64,000 nucleotides of DNA from Wolinella succinogenes DSM 1740. Lineage in GTDB: Bacteria > Campylobacterota > Campylobacteria > Campylobacterales > Helicobacteraceae. Shown piece after piece: positions 27,146 to 36,459 of this stretch. Location of the stretch: NCBI RefSeq assembly GCF_000196135.1, contig NC_005090.1, forward strand, positions 1,250,001-1,314,000. The letters run 5' to 3'. Position numbers and translations under genes: made by a program. Below the pieces are notes generated by a model, which saw only the letters and a program-made list of their open reading frames with translations, ran no database searches and was not told the origin of the DNA. Numbering within the stretch: position 1 is the stretch's first letter; every line of letters begins with the position of its first letter.

Positions 27146-30100
27146 TTAGGCAATCGCCTCACCCATGGGTAAAACAATCTCAAAAACCGCACCCTCATCG
27201 TCATTGTAGGCTTTAAGCACCCCACCCATCTTCTCCTCGATAATCACCCTAGAGAGCGAGAGTCCTATGCCCATCCCGCGTGCCCCCTTGGTCGAACTAA
27301 AGGGCTCAAAAATCTTCTCTGGAAGCAACTCAGGCGCAATGCCTCCTCCGTTATCCCTAAAGCACGCCACCACCTCCTTGGATCCTTTGGTGATCTCCAC
27401 CCAAAGGCGCGGCTCTTGGGTTTGACGCTCCAAAAAGACATCCCTGGCATTATTGAGGATGTTGAGCACCACTTGCTTAAACTCTCCGCTATAACCAAAG
27501 GCGATCACCCCTAGCTCTCCTTTGATTTTAAACTCAATGCCCGCTTTGGCAAACTCCCCATGAACAAGATTCCCCACCGAACCAATGGCTTTGGAGAGGA
27601 GAAAAAACTCTTTCTCTTTGGACGGCTTAAAGAAGTTTTTAAAATCCTCCATAGTGGTGGCCATGAAATTGACCATCTCGACCATCTTTTGGCAATCCTT
27701 GAGCACCAACTCCTTCTGGAGCGCCTCCTCCTTGGCATCCAACTCAAGGCTCTGAATCAGAATCGAGAGGACATTGAGTGGCTGTTTCCATTGATGCGTG
27801 ATGGCTCCGATCATGCTACCAAGCTCCGCTTGTTTGGACTGCTGAATAAGGTAAGCCTGCTCTCTCTCCCTTGCGCGCTCCAGACTTCTCACCTCCGTCA
27901 CATCGCGCCAAATTGCAAAAATCCTTGCTTTGCCCTCAACTTGCGCAGGGATAAGAATCGTCTCCAAGAGCACCTCTTGCCCTAGGCGATTCTCATAGAT
28001 TCTCTCAATCTTTTGATTCATCTCCTCCTCTTTGAGAGGAATTTTTTCACCTTGGAGAAGTTCAAAAACCCCTCTCCCCTGCAGTGCTTCCATCTCTTCA
28101 CCAAGCATCCCTAGGGCTGCAGGATTGGCCTCTAGGATATTTCCACCCCCATCAAGAATCAAGAATCCTTCAGGACTCTTCTCAAAGAGAATCCTGAAGC
28201 TCTTCTCGCTCTCTAAGCGCTTGCCTAGCTCATATTCGACCTCTTGCCCAAGAATCTGATTGAAATCACTCAGCGCCTCCTCCATCTGCTTGTGCTCGGT
28301 GATATCCGTAAAGATTCCAATCATGCGAGCCGCTTCCCCTTGGGCATTTCGCTTCACCACCATGCCCCTGGAGAAAATCCAGCGATAACCTCCCTCCTTA
28401 CAATTCACGCGAAACTCATCCGCGTATTGCCCCTCTCCCTCTTTGAGGAATCGATAGAGGGTCGATAAGACACGCGCTCTATCCTCTTTGAGGATAAAAC
28501 TGGAGGCCTGCTCCATACTCTCGCCCATCTCGCCCCGAGCATAGCCAAACATCTCTTGCAATCGAGCGGACAAGAAGAGTCTATCCTCCATCACCCCCCA
28601 ATCCCAGATTCCATCCCCTGAACCCTCCAGTGCAAACTCCCATCTCTGCTGGCTCTCTTTGAGCGATTCTTCAATGAGATGACGCTCGGTGATATCCCTC
28701 ACATAGCCATACCACCTCACTGCTCCCTCCTCTTTCTGAGGGGCAGCATTCACCTCGATCCATCGATACTCTCCCCCTACCCCCCAAATACGAAACCGAT
28801 TATGCGGCGCGGTGAGATTTTGAGCGGCATGACTGAATATCTCGCGCAGCCTCTCCCTGTCCCCCTCCTCGATTCTCTCCCAAAAAAGAAGGGAATTTTG
28901 CTCTAGCTCGTGAGCCCTCAAACCCAAAAGCCTCTCTGATCCCGCACTCACATAGGGAAAGCTCTCGCCTCCTCTATCCAAAAAGAGATATTCAAAGAAG
29001 AACCCCAAAAGGTTATTAGCGATCTTTTCTAGGCGCTTGGAGAGATTCTGCTGGAGTGTCATGAGGTTTTCAACCCTCACCTTTTCAGTGATATCCTTAA
29101 AGATCACCACCGCACTCTTTTCACCTTCGCACTCCTCCAAGAGGTAGCTTGAAACAGAAACGACAAACAAAACTCCATTTTTTCGCCTAAACATCTCCCT
29201 GCCCTCATAGGAGATTCCCTTTTTGATCGTGCGAAGGATAGGGCAGTCCGCACCTCTTAAATAGCGATTTCCCTGATGAGAGTGGAAAAGCTCATGAGAA
29301 TTCTCTCCTACAAGCTCCTCTTTGGTGTAGCCGAGCATCTCGCATGCCTTGGGGTTGGCATAGGTGGTTGAACCTTGGGCATCAAGCAACAAAAGCCCCT
29401 CTGTCATCTTGGAAGAGACAAGCTCCCAGCGCCTCTGGCGCCTTTTTTCCTGATTCTTTGAGTGAAAAAACCAAACCGCTCCCAAGACCAAAAGAAGGAG
29501 AACCGCCTGCACCGCTCTTAAAAGATGACGATAATACTCATCCAGAACTGCCAAACTAGGCGCCTTAGCGATTGTCACAAGCTGAGCAAACACCTCTCCT
29601 GAATACTCCTTGATGGGCGTAGCGACCACCACCAAAAAGCCCGATTCATCTTCCATCACCTGCCCCACGGAGAGCTCTTGGCTAAGCAAAATAGGGGTAG
29701 GATTGGGGCTTTTGAGACGCTCAGTCATCTCAATATACTCTCCCAGCCGATTCGCCTCTCCAAACTCCTCTAGCAAAAACCACTCAGAACCAAAAGCACT
29801 CCCAAAGCTCTTGTAGCGGGTATTTTTAAGCAATCTCTCCATCCTCTCGCCTCGCTTAAAGATGACGAAGAGCTCCTTGTCCGCCTGAGTAGCGGCAAGC
29901 TTGCGAAGGATTGATTTAAAAGAGAGCCCGAGCTCCACGCTTCCTATGTGCTTTTCCCCTTCCATCAAAGGGAAAAGACTCTTGTACCCCACCGTGGTGG
30001 TGCCGACCACAAAGCTATGTTGCGGAAGAAGGGTTTGATTGAGCTCGCCCAAAATAGAGGCTTGAGGAATCCTCTCTCCTGCAATCTCAGGAAGATGCGC

Positions 30101-30496
30101 GCGAAAAATGATGCGATTATCGGGCGAAAAGAACCCAACATTATCGATTCCTCTTCCTTGAAGCAGCTCATAAAGCGGGGTGATCTCTTGGCTCAATGCC
30201 AATCTAGCCGAAAGAGATTTTCTCTCATCCAAGGAGAGAAGCTCAGGAAAACGGCTCAGATAAGCTTGGGGCTCAATGAATGCCTTGAAGTAGCTCTCGC
30301 TCATTTGACGATGAAACTCCACCATCGTTTCCAAGGAGAGCTGCTGAAGCTCTATCTCTTTTTGAACCGCTAAATCAAACGCTCTGGAGCGCTCTTGTTG
30401 CAGATAGAGATAGACAAGAAGCGCTAGCGAGGCGCCCACCAAGGCACTCCAAAGAAAGGTTTTCAAGATTGAAGGAAGAGAAGATAGAAGTTTCAC
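27146..30496 (-). CDS. sensor histidine kinase with periplasmic sensor and four PAS domains
   Basis: This 1116-residue inner-membrane kinase has TM1 at about 12-31, a large periplasmic region to about 325, and TM2 at about 326-345. PAS domains follow at about 355-470, 490-615, 625-745 and 765-880. The first PAS carries GLLLLDAQGSTTYANPKACE and the last GFLILDGGGNILEANPAALG. The H-box is ITHQWKQPLNVLSI; the ATPase shows LNILNNARDVFLE (N-box), DNGGGIAPEL and GMGIGLSLSRVII. No adjacent response regulator gene is present, so the partner is unknown. Confidence 0.92.
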   Translation of the reverse strand: MKLLSSLPSILKTFLWSALVGASLALLVYLYLQQERSRAFDLAVQKEIELQQLSLETMVEFHRQMSESYFKAFIEPQAYLSRFPELLSLDERKSLSARLALSQEITPLYELLQGRGIDNVGFFSPDNRIIFRAHLPEIAGERIPQASILGELNQTLLPQHSFVVGTTTVGYKSLFPLMEGEKHIGSVELGLSFKSILRKLAATQADKELFVIFKRGERMERLLKNTRYKSFGSAFGSEWFLLEEFGEANRLGEYIEMTERLKSPNPTPILLSQELSVGQVMEDESGFLVVVATPIKEYSGEVFAQLVTIAKAPSLAVLDEYYRHLLRAVQAVLLLLVLGAVWFFHSKNQEKRRQRRWELVSSKMTEGLLLLDAQGSTTYANPKACEMLGYTKEELVGENSHELFHSHQGNRYLRGADCPILRTIKKGISYEGREMFRRKNGVLFVVSVSSYLLEECEGEKSAVVIFKDITEKVRVENLMTLQQNLSKRLEKIANNLLGFFFEYLFLDRGGESFPYVSAGSERLLGLRAHELEQNSLLFWERIEEGDRERLREIFSHAAQNLTAPHNRFRIWGVGGEYRWIEVNAAPQKEEGAVRWYGYVRDITERHLIEESLKESQQRWEFALEGSGDGIWDWGVMEDRLFLSARLQEMFGYARGEMGESMEQASSFILKEDRARVLSTLYRFLKEGEGQYADEFRVNCKEGGYRWIFSRGMVVKRNAQGEAARMIGIFTDITEHKQMEEALSDFNQILGQEVEYELGKRLESEKSFRILFEKSPEGFLILDGGGNILEANPAALGMLGEEMEALQGRGVFELLQGEKIPLKEEEMNQKIERIYENRLGQEVLLETILIPAQVEGKARIFAIWRDVTEVRSLERAREREQAYLIQQSKQAELGSMIGAITHQWKQPLNVLSILIQSLELDAKEEALQKELVLKDCQKMVEMVNFMATTMEDFKNFFKPSKEKEFFLLSKAIGSVGNLVHGEFAKAGIEFKIKGELGVIAFGYSGEFKQVVLNILNNARDVFLERQTQEPRLWVEITKGSKEVVACFRDNGGGIAPELLPEKIFEPFSSTKGARGMGIGLSLSRVIIEEKMGGVLKAYNDDEGAVFEIVLPMGEAIA

Positions 30497-30627
30497 AGCA
30501 AGGTTCTCATTTGATAATCGTTATTTTTTGTTTATAATTTTTATAGTTTTAGCGAGCAAAGTTGATATTCTATCGAATTTTTTGATTGTGCTATACTAGG
30601 AAAAAATAAAGTTCCAAAGGAGCTCCT

Positions 30628-31368
30628 ATGCGAATCATCCTCCTCTCCCTTCTCCTCTTTTTCTCTTTCTCGTTGGCTAAATCCGAAGAGAGCCTTGAGG
30701 GCTTCACTCTCTCACGAGAAATCTCCCTCCAAGAGAAGGTCACCCCTAGTCGCTATCTCTCTAGCCCAAGCCTCAGAGCGAGCGAATACCTGCGAAACAA
30801 GCCCGACCTCACTTCGGCTGAAAAAGCTCAAATCACCCAAGCACTCAATCAGATTCTTGATCGCGTCTCTAAAGAGAAGTTTTGCAAAGGGGGCAGCTAC
30901 TCCATTGACCCTCTTTATGAGTTCAACGAGGGTCGTCAAAAGCTCATCGGACACCAGCTCTTTTTAAATCTCTCTTGCACCCTTAAAAACGAAGAGATCG
31001 CTCGCTTTAACGCGCTCATCAATGACATCGACAAGATGGCCTCAGGCAGCGGATTCCTTCTCTTTTCTGTCCCCTCACTAAGCGCCACCTTGAGCTCTGA
31101 AGATATAGCCATGGCCAAAGAGGCGGCCTATGAGAAGATCTTGGCTTTGGCACTTGATAAGGCCAAGGAATATTCCCAAATTGCCCTCAAAAAGTGTTCG
31201 CTCATCGGGGTTGAGTTTGATTCGACTCCCTCAATGACCCCAAGAGTCATGAGCGCTAGACTCAAAAGTGGCGATTCAATGGAGAGCTCTGCCATTGAGC
31301 CCGGAGTGCCTCTAGTGCAAGAGGAGGATCTCCCCATTAGCGCCCAAGTCACCTATCGTTGCAAATAA
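30628..31368 (+). CDS. secreted protein, possible SIMPL (DUF541) domain
   Basis: This 246-residue protein has a cleavable-looking signal peptide (MRIILLSLLLFFSFSLAKS). The C-terminal half contains EAAYEKILALALDKAKEYS followed by a cysteine-bearing strand, reminiscent of the helix-strand unit in SIMPL domains, and it ends in AQVTYRCK. The resemblance is modest. AAGGAG precedes the ATG. It is a monocistronic gene ended by a bidirectional hairpin. Confidence 0.65.
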   Translation: MRIILLSLLLFFSFSLAKSEESLEGFTLSREISLQEKVTPSRYLSSPSLRASEYLRNKPDLTSAEKAQITQALNQILDRVSKEKFCKGGSYSIDPLYEFNEGRQKLIGHQLFLNLSCTLKNEEIARFNALINDIDKMASGSGFLLFSVPSLSATLSSEDIAMAKEAAYEKILALALDKAKEYSQIALKKCSLIGVEFDSTPSMTPRVMSARLKSGDSMESSAIEPGVPLVQEEDLPISAQVTYRCK

Positions 31369-31386
31369 GAGGGGTTTTCCCTCTTA
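31366..31386. terminator. bidirectional hairpin containing both stop codons
   Basis: TAAGAGGG (31366-31373) pairs with CCCTCTTA (31379-31386) around GTTTT. The left arm begins with the TAA of the secreted-protein gene and the right arm ends with the TAA of the convergent LysE-type gene, so the hairpin exactly spans the gap. Confidence 0.7.
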
Positions 31387-31989
31387 AAGCCACCGGCTTA
31401 GCACCCCCACCCAAAGCGTCAAACCAAACCAAGCCATCACTCCCGCTGAAAAAAGGCTAAAAAAGGCCGAAATTCGAGGAGAGATGAGGTGTTTGGTTTT
31501 GTAAATCAAAAAGGGCAAAAAGGTGATCCAGCACAAAATCGCTATCACTAATCCTACAATCAGCCACTGCCCTTGATATTTGGGTGAAGCGGTCAAAGAG
31601 GCGACAGAGAGCCAAAAAGCGATCGTGTAGGGATTAGAGAGAGTGAGGAGATAGCCCTTGGCTAGACTTTTGAAGAAAGGGTGATGCTTTTGTGATCGCT
31701 CTTGGATGCTCTGATTTCGTCCCTTATAAAGCAGCAGCGAAAGATAAAGGAGAAATGCCCCTCCAAGAAGGGATAGAATCTCTTGAATGAGGAGCGATTC
31801 CAAAAAGAGATGGAATCCAAGAAGAGTCACTCCTAAATAGGTGAGATCGGCCAACATCGCACCAAATCCAACTCCAAAAGCACTTCTAGCGCTACTTAGG
31901 GCGGTGTTCATAATAAGAACATTGATGGGGCCAAGAGGCACCGCCGCCCCCAATCCTAGCAAAATTCCTTGCAAAAGCGAACCAAGCAA
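31384..31989 (-). CDS. LysE/RhtB-family amino acid exporter
   Basis: This 201-residue inner-membrane protein has about six helices. The N-terminal GLGAAVPLGPINVLIMNTAL is the conserved LysE-family GPxN region, and KGYLLTLSNPYTIAFWLS carries the second conserved block (LSNP). The family exports amino acids. The start is TTG at 31989 with AAGGAT upstream. It is divergent from the flagellar-rod-like gene. Confidence 0.88.
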   Translation of the reverse strand: MLGSLLQGILLGLGAAVPLGPINVLIMNTALSSARSAFGVGFGAMLADLTYLGVTLLGFHLFLESLLIQEILSLLGGAFLLYLSLLLYKGRNQSIQERSQKHHPFFKSLAKGYLLTLSNPYTIAFWLSVASLTASPKYQGQWLIVGLVIAILCWITFLPFLIYKTKHLISPRISAFFSLFSAGVMAWFGLTLWVGVLSRWL

Positions 31990-32041
31990 ACTCTATCCTT
32001 GATAAAGAGATTTTCTTTATAATAAACTGACGAAAAAGTGC

Positions 32042-32047
32042 TATGAT
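32042..32047 (+). promoter_or_regulatory. -10 box upstream of the flagellar-rod-like gene
   Basis: TATGAT 45 bases before the ATG at 32092. No sigma28 or sigma54 flagellar promoter was found in the gap. Confidence 0.35.
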
Positions 32048-32091
32048 ACCCCAAAGGCTCTTTAAAAAGCCCACCCAAAAAGGAGGACGCC

Positions 32092-32376
32092 ATGCAAATC
32101 AACGCCTCTTCTATCCAAGCCCATAGCTCTTGGATGAACAACTCTTCTCACAATGTTGCCAATGTCAACACCCAAGGGTTTGGGGCGCTCCAAACCAATT
32201 TAGAGGAGAGCCCCACTCAAGGAATCACCGCCAATAGCTCCAAAGGCGAGGGAGCTACCGATCTTGCCAAAGAGCTCCCTGAACAAATGATCGCCGAACG
32301 GGGAATCGAGGCTAACGCCCAGACCATCAAAACCTACCATGATGTGCTTGGCACCGTTTTAGACCTTAAAGCCTAA
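32092..32376 (+). CDS. miniature flagellar rod-like protein
   Basis: This 94-residue protein starts like a flagellar rod or hook component: SWMNNSSHNVANVNTQGF is the N-terminal rod motif (ANVNT-x-GF). It ends with GIEANAQTIKTYHDVLGTVL, resembling the C-terminal helix of FlgC/FlgE-type proteins. The central domain of true rod proteins is nearly absent. AGGAGG stands upstream of the ATG. It may be an accessory axial protein; no other flagellar genes are nearby, but an MCP gene follows. Confidence 0.75.
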   Translation: MQINASSIQAHSSWMNNSSHNVANVNTQGFGALQTNLEESPTQGITANSSKGEGATDLAKELPEQMIAERGIEANAQTIKTYHDVLGTVLDLKA

Positions 32377-32382
32377 CGCCTC

Positions 32383-32406
32383 TGTGCCAAGACTTCTCTT
32401 GGCGCA
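32383..32406 (+). terminator. hairpin after the flagellar-rod-like gene
   Basis: TGTGCCAAGA (32383-32392) pairs with TCTTGGCGCA (32397-32406) around a CTTC loop: ten pairs with one G-U. A T7 run follows only after about 14 bases, so it is not a textbook terminator. Confidence 0.55.
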
Positions 32407-32475
32407 CCCTTAGCTTGTCATTTTTTTGTCATACAAATCGCTTATAACTTCAAAAACTCCTCCAAAGGCTTGCTG

Positions 32476-34444
32476 ATGAAACGATTTGCTTCACTTGGTG
32501 TAGGCTCCAAGGTCACGCTAATTCTCTCTATACTTACTGGTTTTGTGTGCCTTGCTCTTCTCAGGCGCCAACCACTTCCAAGCCTCTCAAACCATCAACG
32601 AACTCAATCACTCCGCTCAAAATCAAAGCGCCAAGAGCGGAGCGCTCTTTATTGAAAACTACTTCCAAGAAAAGCTTCGTGTCGTCCAAGGTCTAGCGGG
32701 TTTCATCCATCCTCAATCCAGAAGCGATGAGGCAAGAATCCATGAAACCCTTAAGACCATCGAAAAAAGTGGCGGTTTTGACCTTGTCTTTGTTGGATTT
32801 GAAGAGGATGGACGAATGATTCGATCCAATGGTCGCCACCAGCTTCCCAAAGATGGATACGATCCCCGCACTCGTTCATGGTACAAGGAGGCCAAAGAGC
32901 GTAAAAGCGCTGGAATCACCAAGGCCTATATCACCTCCACGGGGAACAAAATGGCCATCTCCTTTTTCACCCCCCTCTATCAAGACAACGCCCTTCTTGG
33001 GGTGGTGGCCTCAGATCTCTCTTTGGAAAATCTCCAAAAAGAGATTCTAAAACTTCAAGGTTCCCCTTCACACTACTCTTTTGTTCTCGATCAAGAGAAT
33101 CGTCTCCTTGTTCACCCCGACAGCGCTCTCCTCATGCAGTCTCTCGCCCCCTACAATGAGCTTCCTGCCCACCTAAGCGCTCACCCTCAAACCCCGTGGC
33201 ACTACAACGATAAAGGAGTGGAGCGCATTGCCTCTTGTGCCCCCCTTGGCTCTCAAGGCTGGCTCTTTTGCTCTTCTTTACCCCTAGATGAACACGCTAA
33301 ACATCTCGACCGACAACTTCAAAACTCTATCGTCATGGGTGTCTTGTTTATCCTGTTTGGAATAGCTGCCCTCTACTGGCTTCTAGGAAGGATGCTGAGC
33401 CCCATTGGAGCGCTTCAGGGCGGATTGCAACGATTCTTTGACCTGCTCCATCACAAAAGCGACACCTGCCCTCCTCTCTCCATCAAAGGAGAGGATGAAT
33501 TTGGGGTGATGGCGCGTCTCATTAACGAGAATGTAGAGACCACCCTTAAAAACCTCTCCCAGGATCGCTCTTGCGTCAAAGATGCAATTTTGATGGTTCA
33601 AGAGATCAAAGAGGGGCGTCTCACAGGAGAGATCAAGGCCACCCCCAGCCATCCTCAACTCTTAGAGCTTAAAGCGCTGCTCAATGAGATGGTCGCCACC
33701 CTTCGTCAAAAAATCGGCGCCGATGCACGAGTGCTGCTAGAAAACCTCCATGCCTTCTCTCGCTATGACTTCTCCGTATTTCCACCTGAGGCCCAAAGCG
33801 AAATGGAGAAGAGCATTGAAAAGATCGCTAGAGAGATCTCTTCCTTGCTAGAAGAGAATATCGCCTCCTCCAAGCTCCTCGACCAAAAAGCCAAACTCCT
33901 TAAAGAATCAATGCAAACCCTCTCTCAAGGTAGCAATGAACAGGCAGCTAGCCTTCAGCAGAGTGCCGCCGCTATTGAAGAGATGAGTAGCTCTATGCAT
34001 AGTGTCAATGATAGAACCTCTGAGGTGATCAAACAGTCTGAAGAGATTAAAGGGGTGATTGGAATCATTAGAGACATTGCCGATCAAACCAACCTACTGG
34101 CTCTAAATGCTGCCATTGAAGCTGCAAGAGCAGGAGAGCATGGAAGAGGATTTGCAGTCGTTGCCGATGAAGTGAGAAAGCTAGCGGAGAGGACTCAGAA
34201 GTCTTTAGGAGAGATAGAGGCTAATACCAATGTTCTAGTTCAATCGATTAATGAGATGGGAGAGAGCATTAAAGAGCAAGCCCAAGGAATCACTCAGATC
34301 AATGAGGCTATTGCCCAACTTGATACCGTAACTCAACAAAATGCCAGTGTGGCGGATAAGACGGATGGGATAGCGACAGAGGTGAGCCAGCTGGCCATCT
34401 CTTCACTTGATGAACTCAAGCGATTCCGCTTTTTAGAGAAGTAG
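32476..34444 (+). CDS. methyl-accepting chemotaxis protein, dCache sensor, apparent N-terminal frameshift
   Basis: ATG 32476 opens [20 protein letters not shown], an MCP-like first membrane helix. This frame runs off into LRRQPLPSL, while the frame beginning near 32543 continues as [15 protein letters not shown] and runs 633 codons to the stop. Removing one T from TTTT at 32541-32544 joins them. The periplasmic dCache domain contains [12 protein letters not shown] and [11 protein letters not shown] second membrane helix is near 290 of the long frame. The signalling tip ([20 protein letters not shown]) is intact. If the shift is real, the protein lacks its first anchor. Confidence 0.85.
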
Positions 34445-34507
34445 TTTTATAGATTGCATTTTGCAATATTATAGAGAGGCTCTAGCCTAGAGGGATAGAA
34501 TCCCTCC

Positions 34508-35722
34508 ATGACCCTAGAAGAGAAACTCGCCCTCCTATCTGATTCGGCCAAATATGACGTCTCGTGCGCTAGCTCTGGAGGCAAAAGCCCCTCTAGCTTG
34601 CCCGCTGGTGTCTGCCACAGCTTCACTAGCGATGGGCGCTGCGTCTCGTTATTAAAGATTCTTCTCACCAATCACTGCATCTATGATTGTGCCTACTGCA
34701 TCAATCGCGCCTCGATGGATCGCCCCAAGGCCAAATTCTCTCCCGAAGAGATTGCCTCTCTCACGATAGAGTTCTATCGTCGTAACTATATTGAGGGGCT
34801 TTTTCTAAGTTCTGGAATTTTTAAAAGTCCTGATGAAACCATGCAAGAGATCATCCTTACCCTAGAGCTTCTGCGCCACACCCATCAATTCAAGGGCTAC
34901 ATCCACGCCAAAATTATCCCTGGTAGCTCTAGCGAACTCATCCACAAGCTCTACAGACTCGCGGATCGAGTGAGTTCCAATATCGAGCTTCCTACTAGTC
35001 GCTCTCTCGCCCTTCTCGCCCCCCAAAAAGAGAAGAGCGATGTCCTCTCCCCCTTTTTATTGCTTCAAAAAAACCAATCACTCTCCACCCCCAAGGCGAG
35101 CACCCAGATGATCATTGGCGCTAGTCCTGAGAGCGACGCGGAGATTCTTGCGACCTCAGAAGCACTCTACTCAAGAAGGCTTCTTTCGCGCGTCTACTAC
35201 TCCGCCTTCACCCCCACCACCCACGATTCGCGTCTCCCCCTCATCACCTCTCCCCAAACTCTCCTTCAGCGCGAACATCGACTCTATCAAGCGGATTGGC
35301 TTCTGCGATTCTATGGATTTAACGCTAGGGAGCTCTTCTCCACAACCCGCCTCAATCTCGGTCTTGATTTTGACCCAAAGACCCTTTGGGCACTTGAAAA
35401 CCTCCACCTCTTCCCTCTTGATCCACACTACGCCCCCAAGGAGATGCTCTTGCGAGTTCCGGGAATTGGCGTGAAAAGCACACTCGCCCTACTTAGAGCG
35501 AGGCGTTTTGGCCGACTTTATGAGAGCGATCTGAAGCGCCTAGGAATCTCTCTCAAAAAGGCGCGCTATTTCCTAGCCCTCCAAGGCAAACCTCTCTCTC
35601 CTTTCAAGCTTGAAGAATCTCGCCTTCGCCAAGAGTTGCGCTCTCTCTCCAAGACCCCTTTGGTGCGCCCCACTCTTTTTGATTTTTACCATCTCAATCC
35701 TGCGCTAAGTGGTGAGTTATGA
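34508..35722 (+). CDS. radical SAM protein with helix-hairpin-helix, putative DNA modification/repair
   Basis: This 404-residue protein carries the radical-SAM cluster motif in LTNHCIYDCAYC (C-x3-C-x2-C) near residue 60, and a helix-hairpin-helix in VPGIGVKSTLALLRARRFG near 320, a non-specific DNA-binding element. This combination is the conserved radical-SAM partner of DUF4130 proteins; the pair is proposed to act on DNA, but the reaction is not known to me. The next gene overlaps its stop (ATGA). Confidence 0.88.
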   Translation: MTLEEKLALLSDSAKYDVSCASSGGKSPSSLPAGVCHSFTSDGRCVSLLKILLTNHCIYDCAYCINRASMDRPKAKFSPEEIASLTIEFYRRNYIEGLFLSSGIFKSPDETMQEIILTLELLRHTHQFKGYIHAKIIPGSSSELIHKLYRLADRVSSNIELPTSRSLALLAPQKEKSDVLSPFLLLQKNQSLSTPKASTQMIIGASPESDAEILATSEALYSRRLLSRVYYSAFTPTTHDSRLPLITSPQTLLQREHRLYQADWLLRFYGFNARELFSTTRLNLGLDFDPKTLWALENLHLFPLDPHYAPKEMLLRVPGIGVKSTLALLRARRFGRLYESDLKRLGISLKKARYFLALQGKPLSPFKLEESRLRQELRSLSKTPLVRPTLFDFYHLNPALSGEL

Positions 35723-36459
35723 TCTTTAGAATCCAAGGGGATGAGGTGAGTTTTTTGACCTTAATTGATCACCTCTATCGACACGCCCTCATGCCTGAGG
35801 CGATTCACACCCTCAAAGAGAGGAGAGGCAAAATAGAAGGCTCTTTATGGGGTGAGCGGGAGATCATAGGAGAGGAGGAGGTGGCGCAAAAGGTGTGGAA
35901 AGCGATTCTAGCGCGCTTTGATTCAAAGAGCATCTCCCTCCTTAGAGACGCTTTTCTCGCCCCCTCACCCCCCTTTTTAGAGATGCTCTCTTTTGTGATT
36001 TTAGGCTTTAAAGAGCCCAAATTCCTCCAAAATCCAAATATCCCTTGCGTGAGAAATCTAGAGCGCCTTCACAGGGCCATCCATCGAGAAATCCATCGCT
36101 ACATAGGTTTTTTGCGTTTTAAAGAGAAGGAGGCGGGATGGCTCTATGCCGCTTTTGCCCCTCAATATCTAATCTTAGAGCCCCTAGGGGATCACTTCGC
36201 TCAAAGAATGGGTCAAGAATCGTTCATCCTTCATGATGAGGCTAGGGGAAGTGCTTTTTTCTACTCACAAGGAAGGAGGACGATCAAAACAGGGGTGAGC
36301 GTTACCAAAAAGGAGAATGAAGAGAAGAAAGGAACATGGGAAGAGCGCTGGAGGCTTTTCTTGGAGAGCGCCACGATTCCAGAGAGGAGAAACGAGAATC
36401 TCCAGCGCTCTCTTCTTCCCCTCTCCTATCGAAGATTCATGACTGAATTTGAGCCTTAG
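35719..36459 (+). CDS. DUF4130-type protein, partner of the radical SAM gene
   Basis: This 246-residue soluble protein shows [20 protein letters not shown] and [20 protein letters not shown], the characteristic blocks of the DUF4130 (putative DNA metabolism) family, and [14 protein letters not shown] later. It is coupled to the radical SAM gene by a four-base overlap. Its stop overlaps the stop of the convergent transducer gene in TTAG. Function unproven; a uracil-DNA-glycosylase-like role has been speculated for relatives. Confidence 0.82.
   Translation: MIFRIQGDEVSFLTLIDHLYRHALMPEAIHTLKERRGKIEGSLWGEREIIGEEEVAQKVWKAILARFDSKSISLLRDAFLAPSPPFLEMLSFVILGFKEPKFLQNPNIPCVRNLERLHRAIHREIHRYIGFLRFKEKEAGWLYAAFAPQYLILEPLGDHFAQRMGQESFILHDEARGSAFFYSQGRRTIKTGVSVTKKENEEKKGTWEERWRLFLESATIPERRNENLQRSLLPLSYRRFMTEFEP

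Noticed and set aside
32056-32071. GGCTCTTTAAAAAGCC near-palindrome before the flagellar-rod-like gene
   Set aside because: It is short, carries a mismatch, and sits in an untranslated leader without a known regulator motif.
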